A stretch of DNA of 9,461 nt, from positions 1 through 9,461 of the forward strand of contig JAVBYP010000220.1 of assembly GCA_030823965.1 (NCBI GenBank). The letters are read 5' to 3'. The position numbers were made by a program, and so were the translations under genes. Positions 1 through 8,762 of this stretch are shown here, in pieces. The stretch comes from Sideroxydans sp. (GTDB taxonomy: Bacteria; Pseudomonadota; Gammaproteobacteria; Burkholderiales; Gallionellaceae). Under the pieces are notes generated by a model that was given only the letters and a program-made list of their open reading frames with translations, had not been told where the DNA came from and searched no databases. Every line of letters begins with the position of its first letter. The stretch's first letter is position 1.

Positions 1-581
1 TGGCAGCGTTGGAAGCGCATGCTGCCGCTACCGACAAGCTCAAATCCTTCATCGCCGCCACACGTTCTGCGCAAGCCAACTTCACCCAAGAAGTGCAAGA
101 CAAGAACGGCAAAGTCTTGCAGTCCGCATCGGGCACCATGCAGTTCGTGCGTCCCGGAAAATTTCGTTGGGAATACCGCAAGCCTTACGCGCAAATCATC
201 GTGGGGGATGGGCAGAAGTTCTGGATGTACGACGTCGACCTCAACCAAGTCACGGTGAAGCGTTTGGATGCTGCGTTAGGCAGCAGCCCTGCCGCATTGC
301 TCTCGGGTAGCAACGAGATCGAGCGCGGATTTGCGCTTTCCAACATCGAAGGACGCAATGGCTTGGAATGGCTACAAGCCAAACCCAAATCCAATGAAAC
401 GACATTCGAGAAGATACTCATGGCGTTCGATTCCAAATCGCAGTTGGTAGTGATGGAGCTACACGACGCATTCGGCAATCACACCGTGTTGCGCTTCTCT
501 GAATTGATGAACAATCCACCGATGTCGCCGCAACGTTTCAAGTTCGTACCGCCTAAAGGTGCGGATGTCTTAGGCGAATAA
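1..581 (+). CDS. lolA: Outer-membrane lipoprotein carrier protein LolA (5' partial)
   Basis: LolA is the periplasmic chaperone that takes lipoproteins released by LolCDE at the inner membrane and delivers them to LolB at the outer membrane. The reading frame is open from base 3 to the TAA at 579-581. A TTG at 9-11 could be read as a start, but the residues there (AALEAHAAATDKLKSF) look like the signal-peptide end and mature N-terminus, so the true start lies left of the window. Family landmarks follow in order: the ANFTQEV strand, the RPGKFRWEYRKPYAQIIVGDG segment (hallmark R-P-x-x-F-R-W), a KFWMYD strand, and a C-terminal RFKFVPPKGADV close to the E. coli FTFTPPQGVTV end. About 190 residues are visible, nearly the whole mature protein. 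The stop abuts the rarA ATG directly, so the two are probably co-transcribed. Identification is by recalled family sequence. Confidence 0.93.
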   Translation, partial: AALEAHAAATDKLKSFIAATRSAQANFTQEVQDKNGKVLQSASGTMQFVRPGKFRWEYRKPYAQIIVGDGQKFWMYDVDLNQVTVKRLDAALGSSPAALLSGSNEIERGFALSNIEGRNGLEWLQAKPKSNETTFEKILMAFDSKSQLVVMELHDAFGNHTVLRFSELMNNPPMSPQRFKFVPPKGADVLGE

Positions 582-3202
<2,621 letters not shown>

Positions 3203-3208
3203 TCTCGG

Positions 3209-3233
3209 CGAGGAGCAGTTCGCTCCTCGTTTT
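3209..3233 (+). terminator. Intrinsic terminator after serS
   Basis: A perfect 8-base stem, CGAGGAGC (3209-3216) with GCTCCTCG (3222-3229), encloses a 5-base loop and is followed by TTTT. It begins 7 bases after the serS stop. On the minus strand the hairpin is not followed by a T run, so it should mainly stop plus-strand transcription. No comparable terminator was seen for the converging minus-strand operon within 3234-3320. Confidence 0.85.
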
Positions 3234-3320
3234 CTGCGTTTCGTCGCTTTACCCAAGTCCGTCTCAAGTCCCGATTCATTCACGATCCTCCCTCATGTTC
3301 ACACCATTTGGTCTTGTCGT

Positions 3321-4646
3321 TCACTTTCTTGTGTTGAAGTGGATTGAATTCCTGCCTTGTTGTTTTGCGATGTACATGGCGCCGTCCGCACCGGCGAGTG
3401 CATCTTCAGGTGAAGTCGAGTAGCTTTGGAAGAGGTTCACGCCGATGCTTGCAGTGCAGGAATGGGTGATGGTGGCTGCAGGCATTCCTTCTTGTTGATA
3501 GGTCAGATGGTAGGGGGCGGACAATGCAGCCAGGATCTTTTCTGCAATGAGCCTAGCAATCAATATCGATCTACTTTCATCGAGATCCAACTCACTCAGC
3601 ATGACGACGAACTCGTCCCCACCGAAACGCGCCACCGTATCGATCTCGCGCAAACAGTCGGTGATGCGTCTGGCGGCTTCGATCAGCAAGAGGTCACCAA
3701 CGGCGTGCCCATGCTGGTCGTTGAGTGGTTTGAAGTTATCCAAGTCCAAGAACATCAGCGCACCGTAGCGTTCGCTCCGTTTGGAGGCCGCAAACGCATT
3801 GGAAAGCCTATCTTGTAACAGACGTCGATTAGGCAAATGGGTAAGCGTGTCGTAGAAGGCTAGCTGTCGTAGCTGTTCTGTTGCGTCATCGATCTTACTT
3901 TGCAGGTCAAGGCGATCTTTAAGTAACTCTGTCGCCATCACATTGACCCCATCTGTCAGTGTGCAGAGTTCATTGATGCAGTTCTTTTCACCTACTTGCG
4001 TGGTCAGGTCGCCTGCGGCGATCGCATCGACTGCTTCGCTTAGTTTTTGGATGGGTTCGATGATGCGGCGGCTCGCTTTATGTGTCACATAGGCTGTGAT
4101 GATGAAGATAAGCAACGTGCCTAAGATGGAGGTGGCCAACAATCTAGCCTTGAGCGCACCCGTCCTTTTCCAGCTCATCTCGATGAGTACCGCGCCGGCC
4201 TGTACGGGCACGGATTCAAGTGCCATCTCATCGAGCAAGATCTGAGTGGAATAGATGGGTTCGTATATCAAGATAGAGCGTCTGTCATCTATGATCCGAT
4301 TGCTCGGATTCACCCGCGCCAGCTCTTTGAGCTTGGATGACTTCACCTCGCCGGCTGCGATGAGGATGCTTTCCTCTTTGAGGATGAACACAGCTTTTAC
4401 ATCGGACTCGCGTAGCGTGCTGGCCGCAAGATCATTCAGATTGTCTCGATTATTGGTGAACACGCCGAACTCGCTACTTGCTGCTAGTTGACGAGACAGC
4501 AATTGGCCGCGCAACAATAGGTCCTGATCCAAGTCTCTGAAGCGATCTACTAGGAAGTAGGTCTCTAGGCTGACCGCCATCACGAGTAACGGGAGTAAGG
4601 TCAGTAGCGAGAAATATCTACGAATGCCGAATTTTTGCGGAGTCAT
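3321..4646 (-). CDS. Membrane-anchored HAMP-GGDEF diguanylate cyclase with periplasmic sensor domain
   Basis: The protein (441 residues) should make cyclic di-GMP from two GTP. Order: transmembrane helix at about 11-33; periplasmic domain at about 34-167, rich in charged residues and starting with DLLLRGQLLSRQLAASSEFGVF, similar in style to CHASE8-type domains of YfiN-like cyclases; second helix at about 168-187; HAMP at about 188-241 (RRIIEPIQKLSEAVDAIAAGD); a short coiled linker; GGDEF domain at about 262-438. The active site reads GGDEF at 342-346 (bases 3609-3623). Spacing from D301 puts N309 and D318 where guanine contacts fall in PleD. An RxxD at 333-336, five residues before GGDEF, is an intact inhibitory site, so product feedback is expected. 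There is no EAL domain. The ATG overlaps the stop of the binding-protein gene (ATGA, 4643-4646). The physical signal is unknown; the neighbouring binding protein is the obvious candidate input. Confidence 0.93.
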   Translation of the reverse strand: MTPQKFGIRRYFSLLTLLPLLVMAVSLETYFLVDRFRDLDQDLLLRGQLLSRQLAASSEFGVFTNNRDNLNDLAASTLRESDVKAVFILKEESILIAAGEVKSSKLKELARVNPSNRIIDDRRSILIYEPIYSTQILLDEMALESVPVQAGAVLIEMSWKRTGALKARLLATSILGTLLIFIITAYVTHKASRRIIEPIQKLSEAVDAIAAGDLTTQVGEKNCINELCTLTDGVNVMATELLKDRLDLQSKIDDATEQLRQLAFYDTLTHLPNRRLLQDRLSNAFAASKRSERYGALMFLDLDNFKPLNDQHGHAVGDLLLIEAARRITDCLREIDTVARFGGDEFVVMLSELDLDESRSILIARLIAEKILAALSAPYHLTYQQEGMPAATITHSCTASIGVNLFQSYSTSPEDALAGADGAMYIAKQQGRNSIHFNTRK

Positions 4647-5572
4647 CGGCGACCTCCTTGCAGCTTGGCGATTTTGTTCTTGAGCGATTCAGCAGAGGGG
4701 ATAGAGATCCCCATCGACTTAGCCACATCCGAGTTGACCGCGATACTGAAGAACTGAGGGTGCTGCGTAATGGGGAGCGTCTCATTCTTGAAGAATTGCG
4801 ACACCATCACACTTGTTTGAGCCGCGATCTGCTCAGGGGAAGAATACGCGGCACATAAAGCACCCGACTTCACGAGTGCTTGTGAATAACCCACTAGAGG
4901 AACATCGTGCCTATAACTTTGTAGCAAGATGTTGCGAATGGTGTTGCTGTTATAGATGCCGTTGTCAGGGATGACCAGCAATACATCGCTCCTATCCAAT
5001 ACGAACTCTAGATCCTTATGGAGAGTATCGGGTGAGGGGGAGCTTCTTGAGATCAAGGTCATGCCGTGTCGAGCCAAGACAGAACGTAATTCATCGATAT
5101 CTAGCTTGATTTCGGGCGAGTGGAGTAGTCCTACTTTCCTACTTTCGGGGAGAGCTGCTTGTAGCAGGTCGATCTGTCGTTCGATAGGTTGGTTGAGGAA
5201 TAGGGCAGAAGTGGCAGAGCCTCTAGGACGATGGCGTGACAGCTCGGCATATTGGCTCTGCGGTATGAGGGTGGCCAACATAGGAGTCTGCGTCCGAGGT
5301 GCGACCCAGTTGGCGGCTTTCAGTCCGACGGTCACGATCAGATCCGGTGCTGCTGCTGTCGAAGAGAAGTCTTCTACGCGATGCAGTACATCCATCTGCA
5401 ACCGCTCACTTAGATCCTGCTTGAGACTTGCTGCAAAATTCTGGTACAGCGGCGTATCGTCGCTGAGTACCAAGGTGACCTTCGGCTCCTCTACTGCTTT
5501 GGCCGTTGTGCAGAGGCACAACAAACCAAAGAGTGCGAGACACAGGGTTCTGAGTATCGTCATCACTTTCAA
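4643..5572 (-). CDS. Orphan periplasmic substrate-binding protein, ABC_sub_bind (PF04392)-like
   Basis: The protein (309 residues) looks like a periplasmic two-lobed binding protein of the TrpX/ABC_sub_bind type. The signal peptide spans about 1-26 (K2 and R8, hydrophobic core LCLALFGLLCL, cleavage after AKA). No lipobox fits, so it should be soluble. Family-like stretches are DLIVTVGLKAANWV (77-90), DVLLVIPDNGIYNSNTIRNIL (hinge and second lobe, about 196-216), VPLVGYSQALVKSGALCAAYSS (about 224-245) and a terminal FSIAVNSDVAKSMGISIPS. No permease or ATPase gene lies next to it, which argues for a sensory rather than a transport role. The start chosen is TTG at 5572, because GGTGA (5580-5584) sits 7 bases ahead; the ATG three codons later lacks a well-spaced site. 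It follows the receptor gene by 7 bases and overlaps the cyclase gene by 4. The ligand cannot be read from the sequence. Confidence 0.82.
   Translation of the reverse strand: MKVMTILRTLCLALFGLLCLCTTAKAVEEPKVTLVLSDDTPLYQNFAASLKQDLSERLQMDVLHRVEDFSSTAAAPDLIVTVGLKAANWVAPRTQTPMLATLIPQSQYAELSRHRPRGSATSALFLNQPIERQIDLLQAALPESRKVGLLHSPEIKLDIDELRSVLARHGMTLISRSSPSPDTLHKDLEFVLDRSDVLLVIPDNGIYNSNTIRNILLQSYRHDVPLVGYSQALVKSGALCAAYSSPEQIAAQTSVMVSQFFKNETLPITQHPQFFSIAVNSDVAKSMGISIPSAESLKNKIAKLQGGRR
4652..4659 (-). promoter_or_regulatory. Near-perfect ribosome binding site for the diguanylate cyclase gene
   Basis: Read on the minus strand, AAGGAGGT lies 5 bases before the cyclase ATG, within the last codons of the upstream binding-protein gene (the Gln-Gly-Gly codons). 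It matches the anti-Shine-Dalgarno sequence over eight bases, far better than the sites of the two upstream genes. It supports the ATG at 4646 and suggests efficient re-initiation at the ATGA overlap. Confidence 0.85.
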
Positions 5573-5579
5573 GCTTCGA

Positions 5580-5584
5580 TCACC
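5580..5584 (-). promoter_or_regulatory. Ribosome site overlapping the receptor stop, deciding a TTG start
   Basis: On the minus strand GGTGA contains the TGA stop of the receptor gene (5580-5582) and lies 7 bases before the TTG at 5572. The alternative ATG at 5563 would be 16 bases from this site and has only GAAAG 2 bases ahead of it. The overlap implies that ribosomes ending the receptor gene re-initiate on the binding-protein gene. Confidence 0.6.
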
Positions 5585-7631
5585 AATCTAACCTCAGCGT
5601 GAGATAGCCACGTCGGTCGAACACATTGTTGGCGACATACTCGGTATAGCCTTGGTCGAAGAGATTCTGTATCACGACTGCCACCTCACCGTTGGAGCCG
5701 CCGAACTCTCGAAACGTTTGTGCAATGCGCACATCCATTCTTCTTTGCACGGGTTGATAGTCGACAGAGCCACGATCGAAAGGTTGGAGAGCATCTTGAA
5801 AGTAATAGGAGGCACTATAGGAGAAGCCATCGCCTGTGTGTCGTGCATAAAGTGCGCTAGCGCTATTGCGTGGAATGCTGCCACTGTAGACATCGGTGAT
5901 CGATGGGCTGGCAGGCTTTAGAGAGGTATTGCCTGCCGCGAAGAGTGCGGGGGCGTTGCTGCTACCAGCTTGATGTGCGAAATTCAATGTGAGATCGCTC
6001 ACGTCATTCACAGAATGTTTCAACGTGATCTCCATGCCCTCTCTTTTTGCACGCATACCATTCACAAATTTACTGGTCGCGCTCTTGTAGATCCCGTCAC
6101 TAAGTTGCTCACTGAAGACGCGCAGATCAAGTGTGGTCGATACATCAAAATTCTCTAGATAGCCAACTTCTCGCGCGAGCAATCTTTCAGGGATCAATCC
6201 CGGAGAATTGACCGTCGAGCTGGGTATGAACAGATCACCTGGTTGCAAAGTTGGGAGTTGTGCCTCGACTAAAGCTGGGGTTCGATAAGCAACAGAAGAG
6301 CCGATTCGAACCGTGCGGCGTGGTGTGATGTGCAGATTCAGCGCGATGCGAGGGGACGTGTTTGCATTCCCCATGCTGTCTTTTTCATACATACCACCAG
6401 TGTTTAGCAACAGCGACTGCGTGATGCGCCATTCGTCATGCGCGAATATCCGATACTCGTCACGTGCAGTTGAAAATGAGTGAGCAGGGAAAAGATTGTC
6501 GTAAGTCGCACTTCCATCGATACTGTCTTTGCGCCAAGCCGCGCCATACACAAGGCGATTATTAGAGGCTGTGTGAACCGTATGCTGCACTTCGATCTCG
6601 TCACGTCCAGTCGTCAGTGACTGTGTGATGGGGCCGATGTGGAACGTACCCCCCAGATAGTAGGGGAGGCTCTCGCGTTTGTTGTGACGTATATGGTAGT
6701 AGCGAAGATCGAGTTCTGAATCATTCTCCATCTGTCGTGTCCATCCCAGCTGAAAAAACCCTGCGTCAGAGAGTAAGTCATGTGTCGTGTTGAAATTCGT
6801 ACCGATGTTCTTGTCTGTCCAGCCAACCGTTTGCACGTCGTGATTGAATCCGAACTGGATGTCAAAGTTGTCTGCACTATTGGGATGGTAGTCAGCGCGG
6901 TAGTTCAATAGTCTCGCCTGATTGTTGTCAAAGCTATTGTTCAGCAATGTGGGCACTTGAGACTGGGTGATCGCTTTTCCCGGAGGGGCTGCGGTGAGAT
7001 TGTCATAGCCATGGTCTGCGCTGTAAGCCAAGGTCATGCGGTAATCGTATTTTTCGCCGCGCTTGCCAAAACGTGTGGAAATATCGTTGACCCCCTTGTT
7101 GCCTCGGGTGAACGACACACTCCCTCCATCCAAGTCTCCCGCATCCCTTGTTACGATGCTGATCACCCCTTGGGTCGAGTTGGCTCCATGGGATGCGGCG
7201 GCTGGGCCGCGTATCACTTCGATACGTTCGATGTCATCCACTGTGATGGGAAGGTCAGCCCAATCCACTGTGCTGACGGGCGGCATATACACACTGCGAC
7301 CGTCGATCATCACCTGCATCCGGCGGGCATATTGATCTGTCGCGCCGTGGTAGGAGACGAATGCTTGGCTACCCTTGTAGTAGCTGACATACATGCCGGG
7401 TACGAGCTTGAAAAGATCTGGGATCGTTCTGAATCCAGAGGCGATGATCATTTTGCGATCGATCACCGTCATGGCGTTCGGCGCTTCAGAAAGAGGTTGG
7501 GATAGACGAGATGCGCTCAATACCACCGGTAGATCTTGGTAATAATCGAGCTCGCTCACTTCGTTCGAGGCGTGCGCGAATACGGATGCTAGACACAGGC
7601 TGGTCAGCAACGACAACCTTATAATTTTCAT
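5580..7631 (-). CDS. TonB-dependent outer-membrane receptor, substrate unknown
   Basis: The protein (683 residues) is a TonB-gated outer-membrane importer. The signal peptide covers residues 1-21 (cleavage after AHA). A possible TonB box, DLPVVLSA (33-40), precedes the plug domain (about 46-162). The plug carries VIDRKMIIASGFRTIPDLFKL, MIDGRSVYMPP, DDIERIEVIRGP (132-143) and GANSTQGVISIVT (149-161), all standard. The rest is a beta-barrel of alternating strands and loops ending in the aromatic LTLRLDW. There is no extra N-terminal signalling (STN) domain, so it is not a FecA-type sigma/anti-sigma transducer. The start at 7631 is backed by AGGGGA (7638-7643) 6 bases upstream. It is first in a minus-strand operon with a binding protein and a cyclase. 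The size and plug resemble BtuB- or siderophore-type receptors, but substrate specificity cannot be assigned by eye. Confidence 0.93.
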   Translation of the reverse strand: MKIIRLSLLTSLCLASVFAHASNEVSELDYYQDLPVVLSASRLSQPLSEAPNAMTVIDRKMIIASGFRTIPDLFKLVPGMYVSYYKGSQAFVSYHGATDQYARRMQVMIDGRSVYMPPVSTVDWADLPITVDDIERIEVIRGPAAASHGANSTQGVISIVTRDAGDLDGGSVSFTRGNKGVNDISTRFGKRGEKYDYRMTLAYSADHGYDNLTAAPPGKAITQSQVPTLLNNSFDNNQARLLNYRADYHPNSADNFDIQFGFNHDVQTVGWTDKNIGTNFNTTHDLLSDAGFFQLGWTRQMENDSELDLRYYHIRHNKRESLPYYLGGTFHIGPITQSLTTGRDEIEVQHTVHTASNNRLVYGAAWRKDSIDGSATYDNLFPAHSFSTARDEYRIFAHDEWRITQSLLLNTGGMYEKDSMGNANTSPRIALNLHITPRRTVRIGSSVAYRTPALVEAQLPTLQPGDLFIPSSTVNSPGLIPERLLAREVGYLENFDVSTTLDLRVFSEQLSDGIYKSATSKFVNGMRAKREGMEITLKHSVNDVSDLTLNFAHQAGSSNAPALFAAGNTSLKPASPSITDVYSGSIPRNSASALYARHTGDGFSYSASYYFQDALQPFDRGSVDYQPVQRRMDVRIAQTFREFGGSNGEVAVVIQNLFDQGYTEYVANNVFDRRGYLTLRLDW

Positions 7632-7680
7632 GGATATTCCCCTGAGACCGGGGCGAAGATTACACTGCTGGGCTGATTAC

Positions 7681-7705
7681 GTATGTAGGAAGAGTTCCTA
7701 CATAC
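7681..7705. promoter_or_regulatory. Perfect 11-base inverted repeat, putative operator (IR1)
   Basis: The arms are GTATGTAGGAA (7681-7691) and TTCCTACATAC (7695-7705) with a 3-base centre. The element lies 50-74 bases upstream of the receptor ATG, in the region between the divergent receptor and SDR genes. Its AT-rich arms and lack of a T tract make a terminator unlikely. A dimeric repressor or activator site is the simplest reading; the regulator is unknown and no such gene is in the window. Confidence 0.6.
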
Positions 7706-7720
7706 ATTCCGATTGGAATG
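7705..7720. promoter_or_regulatory. 6-base inverted repeat adjoining IR1 (IR2)
   Basis: CATTCC (7705-7710) and GGAATG (7715-7720) flank GATT. It shares base 7705 with IR1 and repeats that element's GGAA/TTCC core. It could be a second site for the same regulator or a chance short repeat. Confidence 0.4.
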
Positions 7721-7744
7721 GGTGCGTGACCAAGTGGTTTAGTT

Positions 7745-7763
7745 CGCATTCATTTTGAATGCG
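7745..7763. promoter_or_regulatory. 8-base inverted repeat upstream of the SDR gene (IR3)
   Basis: CGCATTCA (7745-7752) and TGAATGCG (7756-7763) flank TTT. It lies 33 bases before the SDR ATG and shares the CATTC/GAATG core with IR2. The 3-base centre is the same size as in IR1. A regulator site is plausible; an RNA hairpin in a leader is an alternative. Confidence 0.45.
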
Positions 7764-7796
7764 GCAACGAGATCGAATGTATTGATGGGGTGAATA

Positions 7797-8753
7797 ATGG
7801 AAAAAGAATTGCATGTGGTGTTCGGTTCTGGTCAGGTCGGTCATCCCTTGGCGCAGAGACTGCTCGATGCAGGCAAGCGCGTACGCGTGGTGAAACGTAG
7901 CCAAAGCGATGTGCCTAAGGGTGCAGAAACGATGCTGGGGGATGCAAGCAAGGAATCTTTTTGCCATGAGGCATGCGTCGGTGCGAGCGTGATCTATCAC
8001 TGTATGAATCCGGCGTATGACACCAAACTATGGGCGGCCACTTTGCCGCGTCTTATGGACAACCTCATCGCGGCGGCGAGCAAGGTCGGTGCGCGCCTCG
8101 TCGTGTTGGACAACCTTTACATGCTTGGTCGTACAGATGGCAAGCCGATGAACGAAGACACCCCCGTGAATCCCTGCAGCAAGAAAGGGGCGATACGTGC
8201 GAGGGTCGCCGAGCGGTTGTTCGATGCGCAACGTAGCGGTGAAGTGCGTGCGGTGTGCGGTCGAGCGGCGGATTTCTACGGTCCACGCGGGGGACTCACC
8301 ATGTTCGGTGAATATTTCTGGAAGCCTGTTTTGGCGCGCAAAGCGGGTATGTCTTTGGGTAATGCTGATACGCCACACACCTATCACTACATCCCCGATG
8401 TGGCTCACGGACTTGCTACGCTAGGCTGTGCGACGGACGAACAACTCGGTGACCAGGCACTGTGGATGTTGCCCTGCCAGCCAGCGGTGACCACGCGTGA
8501 GATGGTGCGTCGTTTCGAACCGGCCGTGGGCCATACCATCCCGCTCAATGTGATGCCGCGCTTCATGATGAACCTACTCGGACTGTTCGTACCGATGGTG
8601 CGCGAGATCAAAGAGATGGCCTATCAGTGGGACGAACCCTTCATCGTGGACGATAGCCGTTTCCGCGCGCGTTTTAATATGAAGCCGATACGGGAAGATG
8701 AAGCCGCACGTGCCACAGTGGAATGGGCGCGGCAGACTTACGGTGAGAAGTGA
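7797..8753 (+). CDS. Atypical SDR / NAD-dependent epimerase-dehydratase-like protein
   Basis: The protein (318 residues) is a cytoplasmic Rossmann-fold member of the NAD(P)-binding epimerase/dehydratase superfamily. The nucleotide-binding loop is GSGQVG (10-15) after a beta strand, followed by a basic stretch after strand 2 (VVKRS, 31-35) that would suit NADP but is not proof. GDAS (48-51) and the DNLYMLG segment (105-111) match extended SDRs. At the expected YxxxK position the sequence reads KGAIR, so the usual Tyr is Lys130 and the Lys is Arg134, as in atypical SDRs whose members often lack standard oxidoreductase chemistry. The C-terminal region (HYIPDVAHGLATLG, then FNMKPI and TVEWARQTYG) is the common substrate-domain ending. 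The start is supported by GGGGTGA (7787-7793). It is divergent from the receptor operon and its substrate is unknown. Confidence 0.85.
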   Translation: MEKELHVVFGSGQVGHPLAQRLLDAGKRVRVVKRSQSDVPKGAETMLGDASKESFCHEACVGASVIYHCMNPAYDTKLWAATLPRLMDNLIAAASKVGARLVVLDNLYMLGRTDGKPMNEDTPVNPCSKKGAIRARVAERLFDAQRSGEVRAVCGRAADFYGPRGGLTMFGEYFWKPVLARKAGMSLGNADTPHTYHYIPDVAHGLATLGCATDEQLGDQALWMLPCQPAVTTREMVRRFEPAVGHTIPLNVMPRFMMNLLGLFVPMVREIKEMAYQWDEPFIVDDSRFRARFNMKPIREDEAARATVEWARQTYGEK

Positions 8754-8762
8754 TTCACTTCT
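8746..8762. repeat. 17-base palindrome containing both convergent stop codons
   Basis: AGAAGTGA (8746-8753) and TCACTTCT (8755-8762) are perfect reverse complements around T8754. The TGA of the SDR gene and the TGA (read in reverse) of the transglycosylase gene are mirror images within it. No long T run follows on either strand, so it is at best a weak bidirectional terminator. Confidence 0.5.

Noticed and set aside
3254..3271. Direct repeat CAAGTCC twice, 4 bases apart, between serS and the cyclase gene
   Set aside because: Only 7 bases, two copies, with no associated structure or element; compatible with chance.
6957..7505. Plus-strand open frame of 182 codons opposite the receptor gene
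   Set aside because: It lies wholly antisense to a well-supported receptor plug domain, its predicted protein resembles no family, and no ribosome site stands out.
3321..7631. Recent horizontal acquisition of the receptor operon
   Set aside because: A few counted lines suggest slightly lower GC (about 50-52%) than rarA and serS (about 55-60%), but the difference is small, the sample is tiny, and there are no flanking repeats, integrase or tRNA gene.
5580..7631. Receptor as a FecA-like transducer with its own sigma/anti-sigma pair
   Set aside because: The mature protein goes within about 25 residues from the signal peptide to the plug, leaving no room for an STN domain, and no sigma or anti-sigma gene is adjacent.
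7755..7783. Sigma-70 promoter TTGAAT, 17 bases, TGTATT for the SDR gene
   Set aside because: Each hexamer matches consensus at 4 of 6, but the start point would fall on the ribosome site at 7787-7793, leaving almost no leader. Not strong enough to annotate.
7632..7796. Cobalamin riboswitch upstream of the TonB-dependent receptor
   Set aside because: The leader is short (165 bases shared with a divergent gene) and I could not find a B12-box-like core or the expected multi-helix layout; the structure present is simple inverted repeats.
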